Of a DNA stretch of 55,284 bases, positions 27,198-36,483 are shown piece after piece (within the stretch, counting starts at the first letter, position 1; each line of letters begins with the position of its first letter). The notes below the pieces were generated by a model that was not told the origin of the DNA, did not search any database, and was given only the letters and a program-made list of their open reading frames with translations. A program made the translations under genes and the position numbers. The DNA comes from Sphingomonadales bacterium (GTDB taxonomy: Bacteria > Pseudomonadota > Alphaproteobacteria > Sphingomonadales > Sphingomonadaceae): contig JAGWUH010000024.1 in NCBI GenBank assembly GCA_028868535.1, forward strand, positions 1 to 55,284, written 5' to 3'.

Positions 27198-28304
27198 GTG
27201 GCGCTCGACCGCATCCTGCTGACGCGCTTTCGCAACCACCGCGACAGCGCGCTGTCGGGAACGGCACGGTTCAACCTGCTGGTCGGCGAGAACGGCGCCG
27301 GCAAGACCAACGTGCTCGAGGCGATCAGCCTGCTCGCGCCCGGCCGCGGGCTGCGTCGCGCCGCGCTGGCCGACATGGCGCTGCGTGGCGGCGAGGCGGG
27401 TACCGGGACGTTCGCGATCTCCGCCCGGCTGGCCAGTGGCGCCGGCGAGCCGGTGACGCTCGGTACCGGCACCGAGCCGGGGCGGCCGACGCGCCGGCTG
27501 GTGACCGTCAACGGCGCCGATCATCCGGCCTCCGGACTGGGCGAATGGTTGTCGCTGTTCTGGCTGACCCCGGCGATGGACCGGTTGTTCATGGACAGCC
27601 CGGGGGCGCGGCGGCGTTGCCTCGATCGCATGGTGCTGGCGCTCGAACCCGGGCACGCCCGCGCGGCGACGCGACTGGAGAACGCGCTGCGCGAACGCAA
27701 CCGGCTGCTGGCTGAGGCACGCGACCCGGACCCGCAATGGCTCGACGCGATCGAAGGGCAGATCGCCGAGGCGGGCAGCCTGGTCGCGCAGGCGCGGGCG
27801 CGGCTCGTCGAACGGCTGGCGGCTTCGCTGGCCGGCGGGGCCGATGGGCCGTTCGCCCACCCGGACCTGGCCTATCAGCCGGGCGGGCCGCTCGACGCTG
27901 TCGCCCTGAGCGCGGCGCTGCGCCAGTCGCGCCCGCGCGACCGCGCTGCCCAGCGCACGCTGACCGGGCCGCATCGCGACGAACTGGCGGTGACGATGGC
28001 GGGAAAGGACCAGCCCGCCGCCGAATGCTCGACGGGCGAGCAGAAGGCGATGCTGATCGCCCTGACCCTGGCCCATGCCGGGCTGGCCGCGGCGGACAGC
28101 ACGCGACCGCGCCTGCTGCTGCTGGACGAGGTGGCCGCGCACCTCGACCCGCTGCGGCGGGCGGCATTGTTCGACAAGCTGCGCGAGAGCGGGGCGCAAG
28201 TGTGGATGACCGGCACCGAAGCTGCACCGTTCGGCGAAATTCTCGGCGAGGCGGCGGTGTGGTCGGTCGCCGACGGACGGGTCGATCGATCAGGGCCGGC
28301 GTAG
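27198..28304 (+). CDS. recF: DNA replication and repair protein RecF
   Basis: This 368-residue SMC-like ATPase has a Walker A motif GENGAGKTN near 33-41, the ABC signature in ECSTGEQKAML and a Walker B RLLLLDEVAAHLD, in the expected order for RecF. It acts in RecA loading at gapped DNA. The start is GTG at 27198 with a weak ribosome-binding site. In many alphaproteobacteria recF is near dnaN or gyrB; here it follows yhhQ, and its last 15 bases overlap the end of a convergent KpsC-like gene. Confidence 0.95.
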   Translation: MALDRILLTRFRNHRDSALSGTARFNLLVGENGAGKTNVLEAISLLAPGRGLRRAALADMALRGGEAGTGTFAISARLASGAGEPVTLGTGTEPGRPTRRLVTVNGADHPASGLGEWLSLFWLTPAMDRLFMDSPGARRRCLDRMVLALEPGHARAATRLENALRERNRLLAEARDPDPQWLDAIEGQIAEAGSLVAQARARLVERLAASLAGGADGPFAHPDLAYQPGGPLDAVALSAALRQSRPRDRAAQRTLTGPHRDELAVTMAGKDQPAAECSTGEQKAMLIALTLAHAGLAAADSTRPRLLLLDEVAAHLDPLRRAALFDKLRESGAQVWMTGTEAAPFGEILGEAAVWSVADGRVDRSGPA

Positions 28305-29864
28305 CAGCTTCTGCGCCCTGCCCTGCCATTCGCGCAGGCGCACCAGCGGCGAAGTGACCGCTGCCTGCCCGCTTGCCATGCGCTCGACCAGCACCTCCAC
28401 CGGGCATGGCAGGCGCGTCACCGGGTCCAGGTAGCGCGGGTAGAGGATCAACACAGCCGCGACGAGTTCGTCGAGTGTCCGGGCGCGGTTGCGTCGCGCC
28501 GGCACCGGGCCGAGATCGCGCGTGAGGCCCCACCCGGCGTAGAACGGTATGCCGTGGGTGGTGACCGCAACGCCGCGCAGCAGCGCTTCGAAACCGGCGA
28601 GCGACGAGATCACGTGGAGCGCATCGACCTGTCCGAGCAGCGCGGCGATCGGCCTGGAGCGGTCGATGCGATCGGCCAGGGCCAACACCTCGGCTTCGGG
28701 GATGTGACCCTTGCGGTGGCCGGCCTCGACATCGGGGTGCGGCTTGTAGACCAACTCGGCATCGGGCTCGGCGGCGCGGGCGCGCGCCAGCAGGTCGCGG
28801 TTGCTGCAGCCGGCGCCGCCGAGCAGCACCGCACGATCGTCCTCGACCTGGCCGGTGACGAGGACGAGGCGGCGGCCGCCATGGCCCAGCCTTGCCGCCG
28901 GCGCGGTGGCCTGAGCGTACTTGCTGATGCCCGAGGCCACCAGCCGCTGCCGCAGCGCGGCCGCGCGGGCGACGAGGTCGGGGCCGATGTCGTCATGCTG
29001 GAGGATATGTTCGAGGGTGCTGGGCTGCGCCGGATCGAAATGGGCCCCGCGCGGATCGACGATCACCGAGAGCGGCGGCACGCAGTTGGCGCCGAGCCCG
29101 GCCGAGCGGATCATGCCGTCCTCGATCTCGCCCACGGCCACGCCGCGGGCCGCCAGCGTCTCGACCAGGCCCGGCGCGCTGCGCGTCTTCCAGGCAGCCA
29201 CGCGCGCGCCGTCGGGGATCGTCGCGACCGTGCGGGCGCCGCGATGCGGCACCGGCCCGCTGCCGCCCCACAGCAGTGCGTCCATCGTCACCCGCTTCCA
29301 GCGCGCGACGCCCAGCACTCCGGCGATGTCGCGATTGGCGTCGATCAGCTCGCGCCACTCCGCCAGCAGCGTCACCGCATCGAGCGCGGAGATCGGCCGG
29401 CCGGTAAACGGGTCGCGATAGGCCCAGCCGGAGATCAGCCGGCCGGCCTGCGCCACACGGTCGGCGGCGTGCTTGCCCAGCAAGCTGCCGACCAGCGCCA
29501 GTTCACTGTCGCTGCCGCGCACTTCTGCCGCCGCGCTGGCCAGCGCCCAGGGGTCGCACAGCGACGACAGCACCGGGATGCCGTGCCATGCCGCGAATGG
29601 GCCGACCAGCAGCGCGCGGCCGGCGTCGGCCTTCGCCGCATCGCACAGCGCCCGGGCTTCGGCCTGGATGGCGGGCGCGAGCAGCAGGTCGCGGCCAGCG
29701 GGTAAGTCGGGACGCGCGGCCCAGAACGCGCCGCCGACACGGGCCGCGGCCAGCGCATCGGCCAGCGCGCCGGCATCGCATGAAATTCCGTCGCCGGGGG
29801 TGGCGAGCGCGGTCGCTCGCCGGCCGGGAAACGGCGGGATGCGCAGGAACGCCAGCGGTGCCAC
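28290..29864 (-). CDS. KpsC-like beta-Kdo transferase, single GT-B module with N-terminal extension
   Basis: This 524-residue cytoplasmic glycosyltransferase of the capsule polysaccharide synthesis family (KpsC) shows MIRSAGLGANCVPPLSVIVD, the KPHPDV(E)AGHRKG motif, and ISSLAGFEALLRGVAVTTHG with PFYAGWGLT, all in one module. In E. coli, KpsC has two modules that add alternating Kdo residues of the capsule linker; here one module plus about 180 N-terminal residues is present, and the other is a separate gene at 36484. The GTG start at 29864 abuts the kdsA stop (TGA-GTG), so it is the last gene of the kdsD-kdsB-kdsA operon. Its end overlaps recF by 15 bases. Confidence 0.85.
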   Translation of the reverse strand: MAPLAFLRIPPFPGRRATALATPGDGISCDAGALADALAAARVGGAFWAARPDLPAGRDLLLAPAIQAEARALCDAAKADAGRALLVGPFAAWHGIPVLSSLCDPWALASAAAEVRGSDSELALVGSLLGKHAADRVAQAGRLISGWAYRDPFTGRPISALDAVTLLAEWRELIDANRDIAGVLGVARWKRVTMDALLWGGSGPVPHRGARTVATIPDGARVAAWKTRSAPGLVETLAARGVAVGEIEDGMIRSAGLGANCVPPLSVIVDPRGAHFDPAQPSTLEHILQHDDIGPDLVARAAALRQRLVASGISKYAQATAPAARLGHGGRRLVLVTGQVEDDRAVLLGGAGCSNRDLLARARAAEPDAELVYKPHPDVEAGHRKGHIPEAEVLALADRIDRSRPIAALLGQVDALHVISSLAGFEALLRGVAVTTHGIPFYAGWGLTRDLGPVPARRNRARTLDELVAAVLILYPRYLDPVTRLPCPVEVLVERMASGQAAVTSPLVRLREWQGRAQKLLRRP

Positions 29865-30686
29865 TCAGCCCTTCACCGCGAGGTCGACCGCCTGCATCGC
29901 CTTGAGGAACGCTTCGAGATCGGCCAGCGGCAACGCACAGGGACCGTCGCAGAGGGCCTTGTCGGGATCGGGGTGGGCTTCGAGGAACAGGCCGGCGATC
30001 CCCACCGCCATGCCGGCGCGGCCCAGCACCATGGCCTGGTCGCGACGGCCGTCTGCACTGTCGGGGCGGCCGCCCGGTCGTTGCAGCGCGTGGGTGACGT
30101 CGAACACGACCGGCGCCAGCGACTTCATCAGGTCCATGCCCAGCATGTCGACGACGAGGTTGTTGTATCCGAAGCTGCTGCCGCGTTCGCACAGCAGCAC
30201 GCGCTCGTTGCCGGCCTCGGCGCACTTGCGGAGGATGTGCGCCATCTCCTGAGGCGCGAGGAACTGCGGCTTCTTGACGTTGATGATCCGCCCCGTTTTC
30301 GCCAGCGCGACGACCAGATCGGTCTGGCGGGCGAGGAAGGCCGGCAACTGCACGATGTCCGCCACCTGCGCCACCGCCTCGGCCTGGTGCGGCTCGTGCA
30401 CGTCGGTCAGCACCGGGACGCCGAAGCGGGCCTTGACCTCGGCCAGCAATTCCAGCCCGCGTTCCAGGCCTGGCCCGCGAAACGAATGGATCGACGAGCG
30501 GTTGGCCTTGTCGAAACTGGCCTTGAACACGTAGGGGATGCCAAGCCGGGCGGTGACGGCGACGAAGCGCTCAGCCACTTCGAGCAGGACATCCTCGTCC
30601 TCGATCACGTTCATGCCGCCGATCAGCACGAACGGCGCGGCATTGTCGAAGGCGATGGCGTCGTTGAGGCGGACGGTCTGGCTCAT
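29865..30686 (-). CDS. kdsA: 3-deoxy-D-manno-octulosonate 8-phosphate synthase
   Basis: This 273-residue TIM-barrel enzyme condenses arabinose 5-phosphate with phosphoenolpyruvate to Kdo 8-phosphate. Family motifs are clear: [50 protein letters not shown] and [12 protein letters not shown]. The length matches the family. It sits between kdsB (gap 46 bases) and the KpsC-like gene (no gap). No Shine-Dalgarno sequence is obvious at the ATG. Confidence 0.97.
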   Translation of the reverse strand: MSQTVRLNDAIAFDNAAPFVLIGGMNVIEDEDVLLEVAERFVAVTARLGIPYVFKASFDKANRSSIHSFRGPGLERGLELLAEVKARFGVPVLTDVHEPHQAEAVAQVADIVQLPAFLARQTDLVVALAKTGRIINVKKPQFLAPQEMAHILRKCAEAGNERVLLCERGSSFGYNNLVVDMLGMDLMKSLAPVVFDVTHALQRPGGRPDSADGRRDQAMVLGRAGMAVGIAGLFLEAHPDPDKALCDGPCALPLADLEAFLKAMQAVDLAVKG

Positions 30687-30732
30687 GCGCGGGGGTTAGA
30701 ACAGATCGACCGCGGAGGGAAAGGCCCGGCCG

Positions 30733-31563
30733 TCAGGCAATCCCCCGCGCCCTCAGCACGGCTTCGATCGCGGGGACGTCCTCGGGGTTGTTGAGCTCTA
30801 TGCAGTCCCAGCCGACCGGATCGAACGACACGACGCGGACGGGCGCCTCCCCCTCGAGGAAGCGGAGCTGCTCCAGACCCTCGAGATCCTCGAGCGGCGA
30901 AGGCGGCGCGGCGGCATAGGCGCGCAGCGCCGCCGGACGATAGGCGTAGAGGCCGAGATGAAGACGAACGGCTTCATGCCCGTTCGCCAGCCCGACGGGG
31001 ACATAGGGAATGACCCGCTTGGAGAAATAGAGCGCGTGGCCGAGCCGGTTGACGACCACCGTGGTGCCGCCGACGCGGCCTTGCGACTGGTCGGCGACGA
31101 GATGGTCGTAAGTGCTGGCCGAGCAGCGCAGGCCGGCGGTGGCCATGGCCGCGCCCCGATCGGCGGCGAGCGCGGCGACGAGATCGGTGACGATGAACGA
31201 CGGCGTCAGCGGGGCATCGCCCTGGAGGTTGACGACGATGTCGAGATCCGCCGGGAGCGCGGCCAGCGCATCGGCGCAGCGCTCCGTACCGTTGCGACAG
31301 GAGGCGCTGGTCATCACCACCGCGCCGCCGAACCCGCGCACGGCCTCGGCGATGCGCGGGTCATCGGTGGCCACCCAGACGCCGGCCGTGCCGGGCACCG
31401 CCATGGCGGCCTCCCAGGCGCGGCGGATCAGCGGCCGGGCTTCGCCGGTGGCGCCGGCCAGAAGCGCGAGCGGCTTGCCGGGGAAGCGCGCCGACGCAAA
31501 GCGCGCGGGAATGACGATTCCGAACTTCGGCCCGGTCTGCGGGCGCGATACTGACTCTGCCAT
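30733..31563 (-). CDS. kdsB: 3-deoxy-manno-octulosonate cytidylyltransferase (CMP-Kdo synthetase)
   Basis: This 276-residue enzyme activates Kdo with CTP to CMP-Kdo. It has the nucleotide-binding IPARFASARFPGKPL segment, TSASCRNGTERCADAL, NLQGDAPL and the C-terminal EGLEQLRFLEGEAPVRV as in KdsB/KpsU. The ATG at 31563 lies only a few bases after GGGGAG, so translation may be coupled to the upstream kdsD, whose stop is 16 bases away. It probably functions as the KpsU equivalent of a capsule locus. Confidence 0.95.
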   Translation of the reverse strand: MAESVSRPQTGPKFGIVIPARFASARFPGKPLALLAGATGEARPLIRRAWEAAMAVPGTAGVWVATDDPRIAEAVRGFGGAVVMTSASCRNGTERCADALAALPADLDIVVNLQGDAPLTPSFIVTDLVAALAADRGAAMATAGLRCSASTYDHLVADQSQGRVGGTTVVVNRLGHALYFSKRVIPYVPVGLANGHEAVRLHLGLYAYRPAALRAYAAAPPSPLEDLEGLEQLRFLEGEAPVRVVSFDPVGWDCIELNNPEDVPAIEAVLRARGIA

Positions 31564-31579
31564 GCTCCCCGGTCCGAGT

Positions 31580-32584
31580 TCAGCCGAGGCCGTGCTTGAG
31601 CAGGTCGTGGATGTGGACGATGCCGATCGGCCGCGCATGGTGCAGCGCATCGAGCCGGTTGACCACGAACGCGGCGGTGATCTTGCTGTCGCTCAGATAG
31701 AGCAGCGCATCGCCGGCCAGCATGTCCGACGGGATCGACTTCGGCGCGCGGGTCATCACCTCGCTGGCGACCGCGGTCTGCAGCTTGTCGAAGTTGCGGC
31801 GCAGGTCGCCGTCGGTGATCACGCCCACCAGCTCGCCGCGATCGTCGACGACGCCCGCCAGCCCGAAGCGGCACGACGTGATCACCGAGATCACGTCGGG
31901 CATCCCGGTCTGCGAGGTGACCAGCGGCAGTTCCTCGCGTCCATGCATGAGTTCCGCGATCGGGGTCAGGCGCAGGCCGATCGTACCCGCAGGGTGCAGG
32001 GCGCGCATCTGCGTCTTGGAGACACCGCGCATGTCCATCACCGCCATCGCCAGCGCGTCGCCCAGCGCGAGCTGCAGCGTCGTCGAGGTGGTGGGCGCCA
32101 TGTTTGCGGCGCAGGCCTCGCGGATGCGCGGCAGGCACAGCACGATGTCGGCGAAATCGTTGACCAGCGATTCGCGCCGGGAAACGATGCCGATGATCCG
32201 GGTGCCAAGCTTGCGGGCATATTCCAGCACCGCGCGCAGCTCGACCGTGTTGCCCGAGTTGGACAGCACCAGCAGGACGTCGCCCTGCGTGATCATGCCG
32301 AGATCACCGTGCGCCGCTTCCGCCGGATGCAGGAACAGCGCGGGCGTGCCGGTAGCGGCGAACGTGGCGGCGATCTTGCGGGCGATGTGGCCGGACTTGC
32401 CCATGCCGGTGATGACCACGCGGCGGCCAGCGGTGAGAATGGTTTCGCACGCGGACACGAACGTCTCGTCCAGGGCCTCTGCCAGCTCGTCCAGAGCGCC
32501 GGCCTCGAGCCGCACGACCTCCCGTCCCCGATCGAGGACGCCGGCGCGATCGATACCGTTGGCGGTTGCGAGAATGAGGCTCAA
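31580..32584 (-). CDS. kdsD: Arabinose-5-phosphate isomerase (KdsD/KpsF)
   Basis: This 334-residue protein has an N-terminal SIS sugar isomerase domain (about 30-190, with TGMGKSGHIARKIAATFAATG and VLSNSGNT) and two C-terminal CBS domains (about 215-330, with VITDGDLRR). It converts ribulose 5-phosphate to arabinose 5-phosphate, the first step to Kdo. It is first in the operon kdsD-kdsB-kdsA-kpsC-like. In this setting it is the KpsF-type paralogue of capsule loci. The palindrome at 32654-32668 lies upstream. Confidence 0.96.
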   Translation of the reverse strand: MSLILATANGIDRAGVLDRGREVVRLEAGALDELAEALDETFVSACETILTAGRRVVITGMGKSGHIARKIAATFAATGTPALFLHPAEAAHGDLGMITQGDVLLVLSNSGNTVELRAVLEYARKLGTRIIGIVSRRESLVNDFADIVLCLPRIREACAANMAPTTSTTLQLALGDALAMAVMDMRGVSKTQMRALHPAGTIGLRLTPIAELMHGREELPLVTSQTGMPDVISVITSCRFGLAGVVDDRGELVGVITDGDLRRNFDKLQTAVASEVMTRAPKSIPSDMLAGDALLYLSDSKITAAFVVNRLDALHHARPIGIVHIHDLLKHGLG

Positions 32585-32653
32585 ATCGTGTCCACCCGTC
32601 TGTTGCTATCCCCGTGGGGACCCCGTTTCGCCCGACGCCTTGTCATACGCGAC

Positions 32654-32668
32654 TGCAATAATATTGCA
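32654..32668. promoter_or_regulatory. Perfect AT-rich palindrome upstream of the Kdo operon
   Basis: TGCAATAATATTGCA is a perfect 15-base palindrome, 70 bases before the kdsD start, in an unusually AT-rich part of the 275-base gap between kdsD and manA. It is a candidate regulator-binding site for capsule expression. The remainder of the gap shows no gene. Confidence 0.45.
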
Positions 32669-32859
32669 TGAAAACGGCATGATCGAAAGCGCGCTGTCCG
32701 CAACCTGCGTTAGCGCCGGTTGGATTGTGTGACCTTAACAGCAGCTTGCTGGAACCCTTTTCCGCGCGATTCACCGTCCGTCGTCGTGCGCGACGCACGG
32801 TCCGGCGCATTCCGGTGCACGAGTATTGTTGCAATGCAAAAATTACCGCGCCGGGCAAT

Positions 32860-33684
32860 TCATGACGCGGCCAGCGGCTGTGCCAGCAGGCTGGCGCCGC
32901 CAGCCGGCCAGTCGACCCCGGCGACCTCCGCGACCCAGCCGCACTCGCCCGGGCGCACGGCGCAATCGCCGCACCGGACCGTGCCGTCGAGCGGGACGAC
33001 CAGCGCCGGGGCGCCGGCGAAGCGGTCGATCGTGCCGCGACCGGGCACGCCCGCAACGCGTTCGAGCCGGAAGAACGGCCCGTCGACCAAGGTCGCCGCC
33101 TCGTCCGGCCGCAGGCGGCGGTGCAGCGCCTCGTCGTAAGGTTGGCCGCGCGCCACCGCCAGACCGGCATCGAGATGGAGTTCGCGGGGGCGGCCATAGT
33201 CGTAAAGGCGGTAGGTGATGTCGCTGTTCTGCTGGATTTCGATCAGCGAGACGCCGCCCCCGATCGCGTGGACGGTATTGGCGGGAATGTAGAAGAAGTC
33301 GCCGGGAGCGACGTCGTGCCAGGTCAGCAGCCGCTCGATGCTGCCGTCGAGCGCGGCGCGGCGCAACGCGCCGGAGTCGATCGCCGCGTTGAAGCCGATG
33401 CCGATGCGCGCGCCGGGTTCGGCCGCCACGATCAGCCAGCATTCCTCTTTTCCCTGCGGGCCGAGTCCCGCCGCGCGGGTCTGGTCGTCTGACGGATGGA
33501 CCTGGACCGAGAGCGCCTCGCTGGTGAACAGGTACTTGACCAGCAACGCGTCGAGCGGGGGCTGCGGCTCGAACCAGATCTCGCCGATGCGCTGGCGGGG
33601 CGGGGCGGCGAACGGCGGGGGCAGGCGATCCTGCCCCCACGGCTTCTCGACCATCCGGATCGCCAGCTTGCCCGCTTCGTTCAT
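32860..33684 (-). CDS. manA: Class I mannose-6-phosphate isomerase
   Basis: This 274-residue cupin-type zinc enzyme interconverts fructose 6-phosphate and mannose 6-phosphate. The zinc-ligand pattern is visible in QVHPSD, the later IPANTVHAIGGGVSLIEIQQNSDITYRLYDYGR and PWGQDRL near the N terminus. It is shorter than E. coli ManA but matches the compact bacterial form. It follows manC by 22 bases on the same strand, so the pair makes mannose 6-phosphate and then GDP-mannose; a phosphomannomutase is not in the window. Confidence 0.93.
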   Translation of the reverse strand: MNEAGKLAIRMVEKPWGQDRLPPPFAAPPRQRIGEIWFEPQPPLDALLVKYLFTSEALSVQVHPSDDQTRAAGLGPQGKEECWLIVAAEPGARIGIGFNAAIDSGALRRAALDGSIERLLTWHDVAPGDFFYIPANTVHAIGGGVSLIEIQQNSDITYRLYDYGRPRELHLDAGLAVARGQPYDEALHRRLRPDEAATLVDGPFFRLERVAGVPGRGTIDRFAGAPALVVPLDGTVRCGDCAVRPGECGWVAEVAGVDWPAGGASLLAQPLAAS

Positions 33685-33706
33685 GCCTTCACCTTGTCGC
33701 GCCGCG

Positions 33707-34753
33707 TCAGGACGCGGTCTGGTTGGCGGCGCCCGAAAGCTTGCCGACGAGCTGCGCGCCGGCCGCCGTCGTGACCAGCACCTCGTCGCCGTCCACGACG
33801 ATGATCACATCGCTGAGTCCGACCGCGGATACGCGCGGTCCGTCGCTTTCCACCAGCACGTTGCGGCAATCGACCAGCTCCACGCGGCCGATGGCGACAT
33901 TGCCCTGCGCGTCGCGGTCGCGGGCTTCGTGCAGCGCCTGCCAGTTGCCGATGTCGGACCAGGCCATGCTGGCCGGGACCACCGCGGCCGACCGCGTGTT
34001 TTCCATGACCGCGTAGTCCACGGATTCGCCCTCGATGCGGGCAAAGGCCGCGGCTTCGGGGTGGAAACGGGTGCCTTCGCGGCGGCCATGAGCGACGGCC
34101 TCGCGGACCGCTTCCGCCAGCGCCGGGCGATGGGAGGCCAGCTCGCGCAGGTAATCACCGGCGCGGAAGGCGAAGATGCCGCCGTTCCAGGCATAACCGC
34201 CGTCCGCCAGGAATTGCTCCGCCCGGGCGAGATCGGGCTTCTCGACGAAGGCGGCGATGCGGTGGCCGGAATCGCCGATCGCCTCGCCGCGCCGGATGTA
34301 GCCGTAGCCGGTTTCCGGCGCGGTGGCGGTGATGCCGAACGCCACCAGCCAGCCCTCGCCCGCCAGTGCCGCCGCGGCCCGCGCCGCAGCCACGAACGCG
34401 GCGGGATCGCCGATGTGGTGGTCGCTCGGGCAGACCAGCATGACATCGTCGGCAGCCAGCAGGTGCGCGGCCAGCGCGATCGCCGCGGCGGTGTTCTTCG
34501 CGGCCGGTTCCACCACGACGAGTCCGTCGCGCCCGGTGCCCAGCTGCGCCTCGACATGGGCAAGGTGCGCGGCGCCGGTGACCACCATCGGCGGCGCGAA
34601 AACCATAGGATCGGCGGCGCGGGACAGAGCCTGCTCGAACAGGGTCTCATGACCGACCAGCGGCAGGAACGGCTTGGGCATCGACGCACGGCTGCGCGGC
34701 CACAAACGGGTGCCGCTGCCACCGCACAGTATCACCGGATGTATTCTTCCCAT
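33707..34753 (-). CDS. manC: Mannose-1-phosphate guanylyltransferase
   Basis: This 348-residue nucleotidyltransferase makes GDP-mannose from mannose 1-phosphate and GTP. Motifs include VILCGGSGTRLWPRSR at the N terminus, the FVEKP segment, CPSDHHIG and WSDIGNW. The C-terminal isomerase domain found in two-domain ManC proteins is absent, consistent with separate manA. I chose ATG 34753 (GAGG upstream) rather than a further upstream ATG at 34843, whose extra 30 residues are low-complexity. Divergent from kpsS. Confidence 0.93.
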   Translation of the reverse strand: MGRIHPVILCGGSGTRLWPRSRASMPKPFLPLVGHETLFEQALSRAADPMVFAPPMVVTGAAHLAHVEAQLGTGRDGLVVVEPAAKNTAAAIALAAHLLAADDVMLVCPSDHHIGDPAAFVAAARAAAALAGEGWLVAFGITATAPETGYGYIRRGEAIGDSGHRIAAFVEKPDLARAEQFLADGGYAWNGGIFAFRAGDYLRELASHRPALAEAVREAVAHGRREGTRFHPEAAAFARIEGESVDYAVMENTRSAAVVPASMAWSDIGNWQALHEARDRDAQGNVAIGRVELVDCRNVLVESDGPRVSAVGLSDVIIVVDGDEVLVTTAAGAQLVGKLSGAANQTAS

Positions 34754-35025
34754 CAATTCCGATCCTCGCGTCCGTTCACCTGAACCATCGCCACGGCCAG
34801 CGGTTCCGCCGGCGCCGGTAAGGCATTGCCGGCGGTCCAACAATCATCGTTGCGCCCCCCGACATTTGCTCCCTTACCTGCAAGTTCGTAAAAAAGCGTG
34901 CGTTGTCCGCGGACGGTGTGTATCGGTACTTCGCGCGTTCAGGCGATGTTGCGCCGATATCGATGGCAGGCGGCACGCCGGGCGCAACCGGAGAGGCGTT
35001 TCGTTCGCTCGGGCCGAAGGACTTC

Positions 35026-36348
35026 ATGGCAACCCATCCCTCGACCAATGGCAACGCAGCGGCGTCCGGGCGGGCGTCCATCGCGGACGGTATCGCCGTC
35101 CCGATCCGCGGAGAGCCGTCCACTGGCAACATCGCCGCCGATGCGCGCCTGCGCACCTTCCTGTTCCTGCAAGGCCCGCCCGGCCCGTTCTTCCGCCACC
35201 TCGGCGCCGAACTGGAAAGCGCCGGAGCCAGGGTACTGCGCATCAATTTCAACGGCGGCGACGCTTATGACTGGCCGGGTCCAGCCGATCATTACCGCGG
35301 CCGGCGGTCGCGCTGGACGCTGTGGATCGACGCCTATCTGCGCGACCATGCGGTAACCGACCTCGTGCTGTTCGGCGATTGCCGGCCGCTGCACATGGCG
35401 GCGCACCGGATGGCCCGCTTGCGCGGGATTCGCGTCCACGTGTTCGAGGAAGGCTACATCCGTCCGAACTGGCTGACGCTGGAGCGCGACGGGGTCAACG
35501 GCCATTCGAGCCTGCCGCGCGACCCCGACGCCCTGCGCGCGGCGGCATGCGGACTGCCGCTGCCGCCCCGCCAGACGCCGATCGTTGCCAGCCTGCGCCG
35601 CCGTGTGCGCGATACCTGGCGTTACTTCAGCCGCTCGGTCTGGGCTGCGGTCCGGCTGCGCTATCCGTTCTACAAGTCGCACCGCCCCGGTTCGATCATC
35701 GTCGAGGGCTTCGGCTGGACCTTCAAGTACTTCACCCGCCGCCTTTCCGCACGCACGGCGGCGGCGACGCTGGCGCGGATCGAGGGCGAGCGCTTCTTCC
35801 TGTTCCCGCTGCAGCTCAGCTCCGATTACCAGATCCGCATCCATTCACCGTTCACCAGCATGCAGCAGGCGGCCGACTACGTCCTGTCGAGCTTTGCCGC
35901 CCATGCGCCAGCCGATGCGCGGCTGGTGGTCAAGGCGCATCCGCTCGATTCACGCTTCTTCGGCTGGGGGCCGTACGTCGCGTCCCGCGCACGCAAGCTC
36001 GGCCTTGGTGACCGCCTGATCCACCTCAACGGCGGCGATCTCCAGCAACTGGCCGAGGCTTCGCTGGGCGTCGTCGTCGTCAACTCGACATCGGCGACAT
36101 TCGCGCTGGCGCGCGGCGTGCCCGTCATGGCGCTGGGCAAGGCGGTCTATGCCCTTCCCGGCATTACCCACGAAGGGCGGCTGGACGACTTCTGGAACGC
36201 GCCGCGCCCGCCCGATCCCGCATTGTACGACGCCTTCCAGCGCGTGCTCCACGCGCGCTGCCTGGTGCGCGGCGGCCTGGCCAGCGAATCCGCCACGCGC
36301 ATCCTGGTGCGCAATTCAGCGATCCGGCTGCTGTCGGAATGCGATTGA
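35026..36348 (+). CDS. kpsS: KpsS-like capsule polysaccharide Kdo transferase
   Basis: This 440-residue cytoplasmic enzyme of the KpsS family starts the Kdo linker on lipid in ABC-transporter-dependent capsules. It has LQGPPGPFFRHLGAEL with RINFNGGDAYDWPG near the N terminus, LFGDCRPLH, FEEGYIRPNW, PLQLSSDYQIRIHSPF, KAHPLD and VVVNSTSATFALARGVPVMALG. The ATG at 35026 has AAGGA four bases upstream; in-frame ATGs at 34903 and 34963 would extend it by up to 41 residues. It is the first gene of a plus-strand run with the second KpsC-like module and two glycosyltransferases. Confidence 0.85.
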   Translation: MATHPSTNGNAAASGRASIADGIAVPIRGEPSTGNIAADARLRTFLFLQGPPGPFFRHLGAELESAGARVLRINFNGGDAYDWPGPADHYRGRRSRWTLWIDAYLRDHAVTDLVLFGDCRPLHMAAHRMARLRGIRVHVFEEGYIRPNWLTLERDGVNGHSSLPRDPDALRAAACGLPLPPRQTPIVASLRRRVRDTWRYFSRSVWAAVRLRYPFYKSHRPGSIIVEGFGWTFKYFTRRLSARTAAATLARIEGERFFLFPLQLSSDYQIRIHSPFTSMQQAADYVLSSFAAHAPADARLVVKAHPLDSRFFGWGPYVASRARKLGLGDRLIHLNGGDLQQLAEASLGVVVVNSTSATFALARGVPVMALGKAVYALPGITHEGRLDDFWNAPRPPDPALYDAFQRVLHARCLVRGGLASESATRILVRNSAIRLLSECD

Positions 36349-36483
36349 ACCGCCGCTACCGCTGATCCCGACCGAGCTGGAAATGCCCCTTTTCATCCGT
36401 ACCGGATTCCGACAAAACCCCGCGAACATGCCGCGTGATCGTTCATCCCGGGTGCCCGCTGCGGGGCAAAGGCGGCTCCTCCG

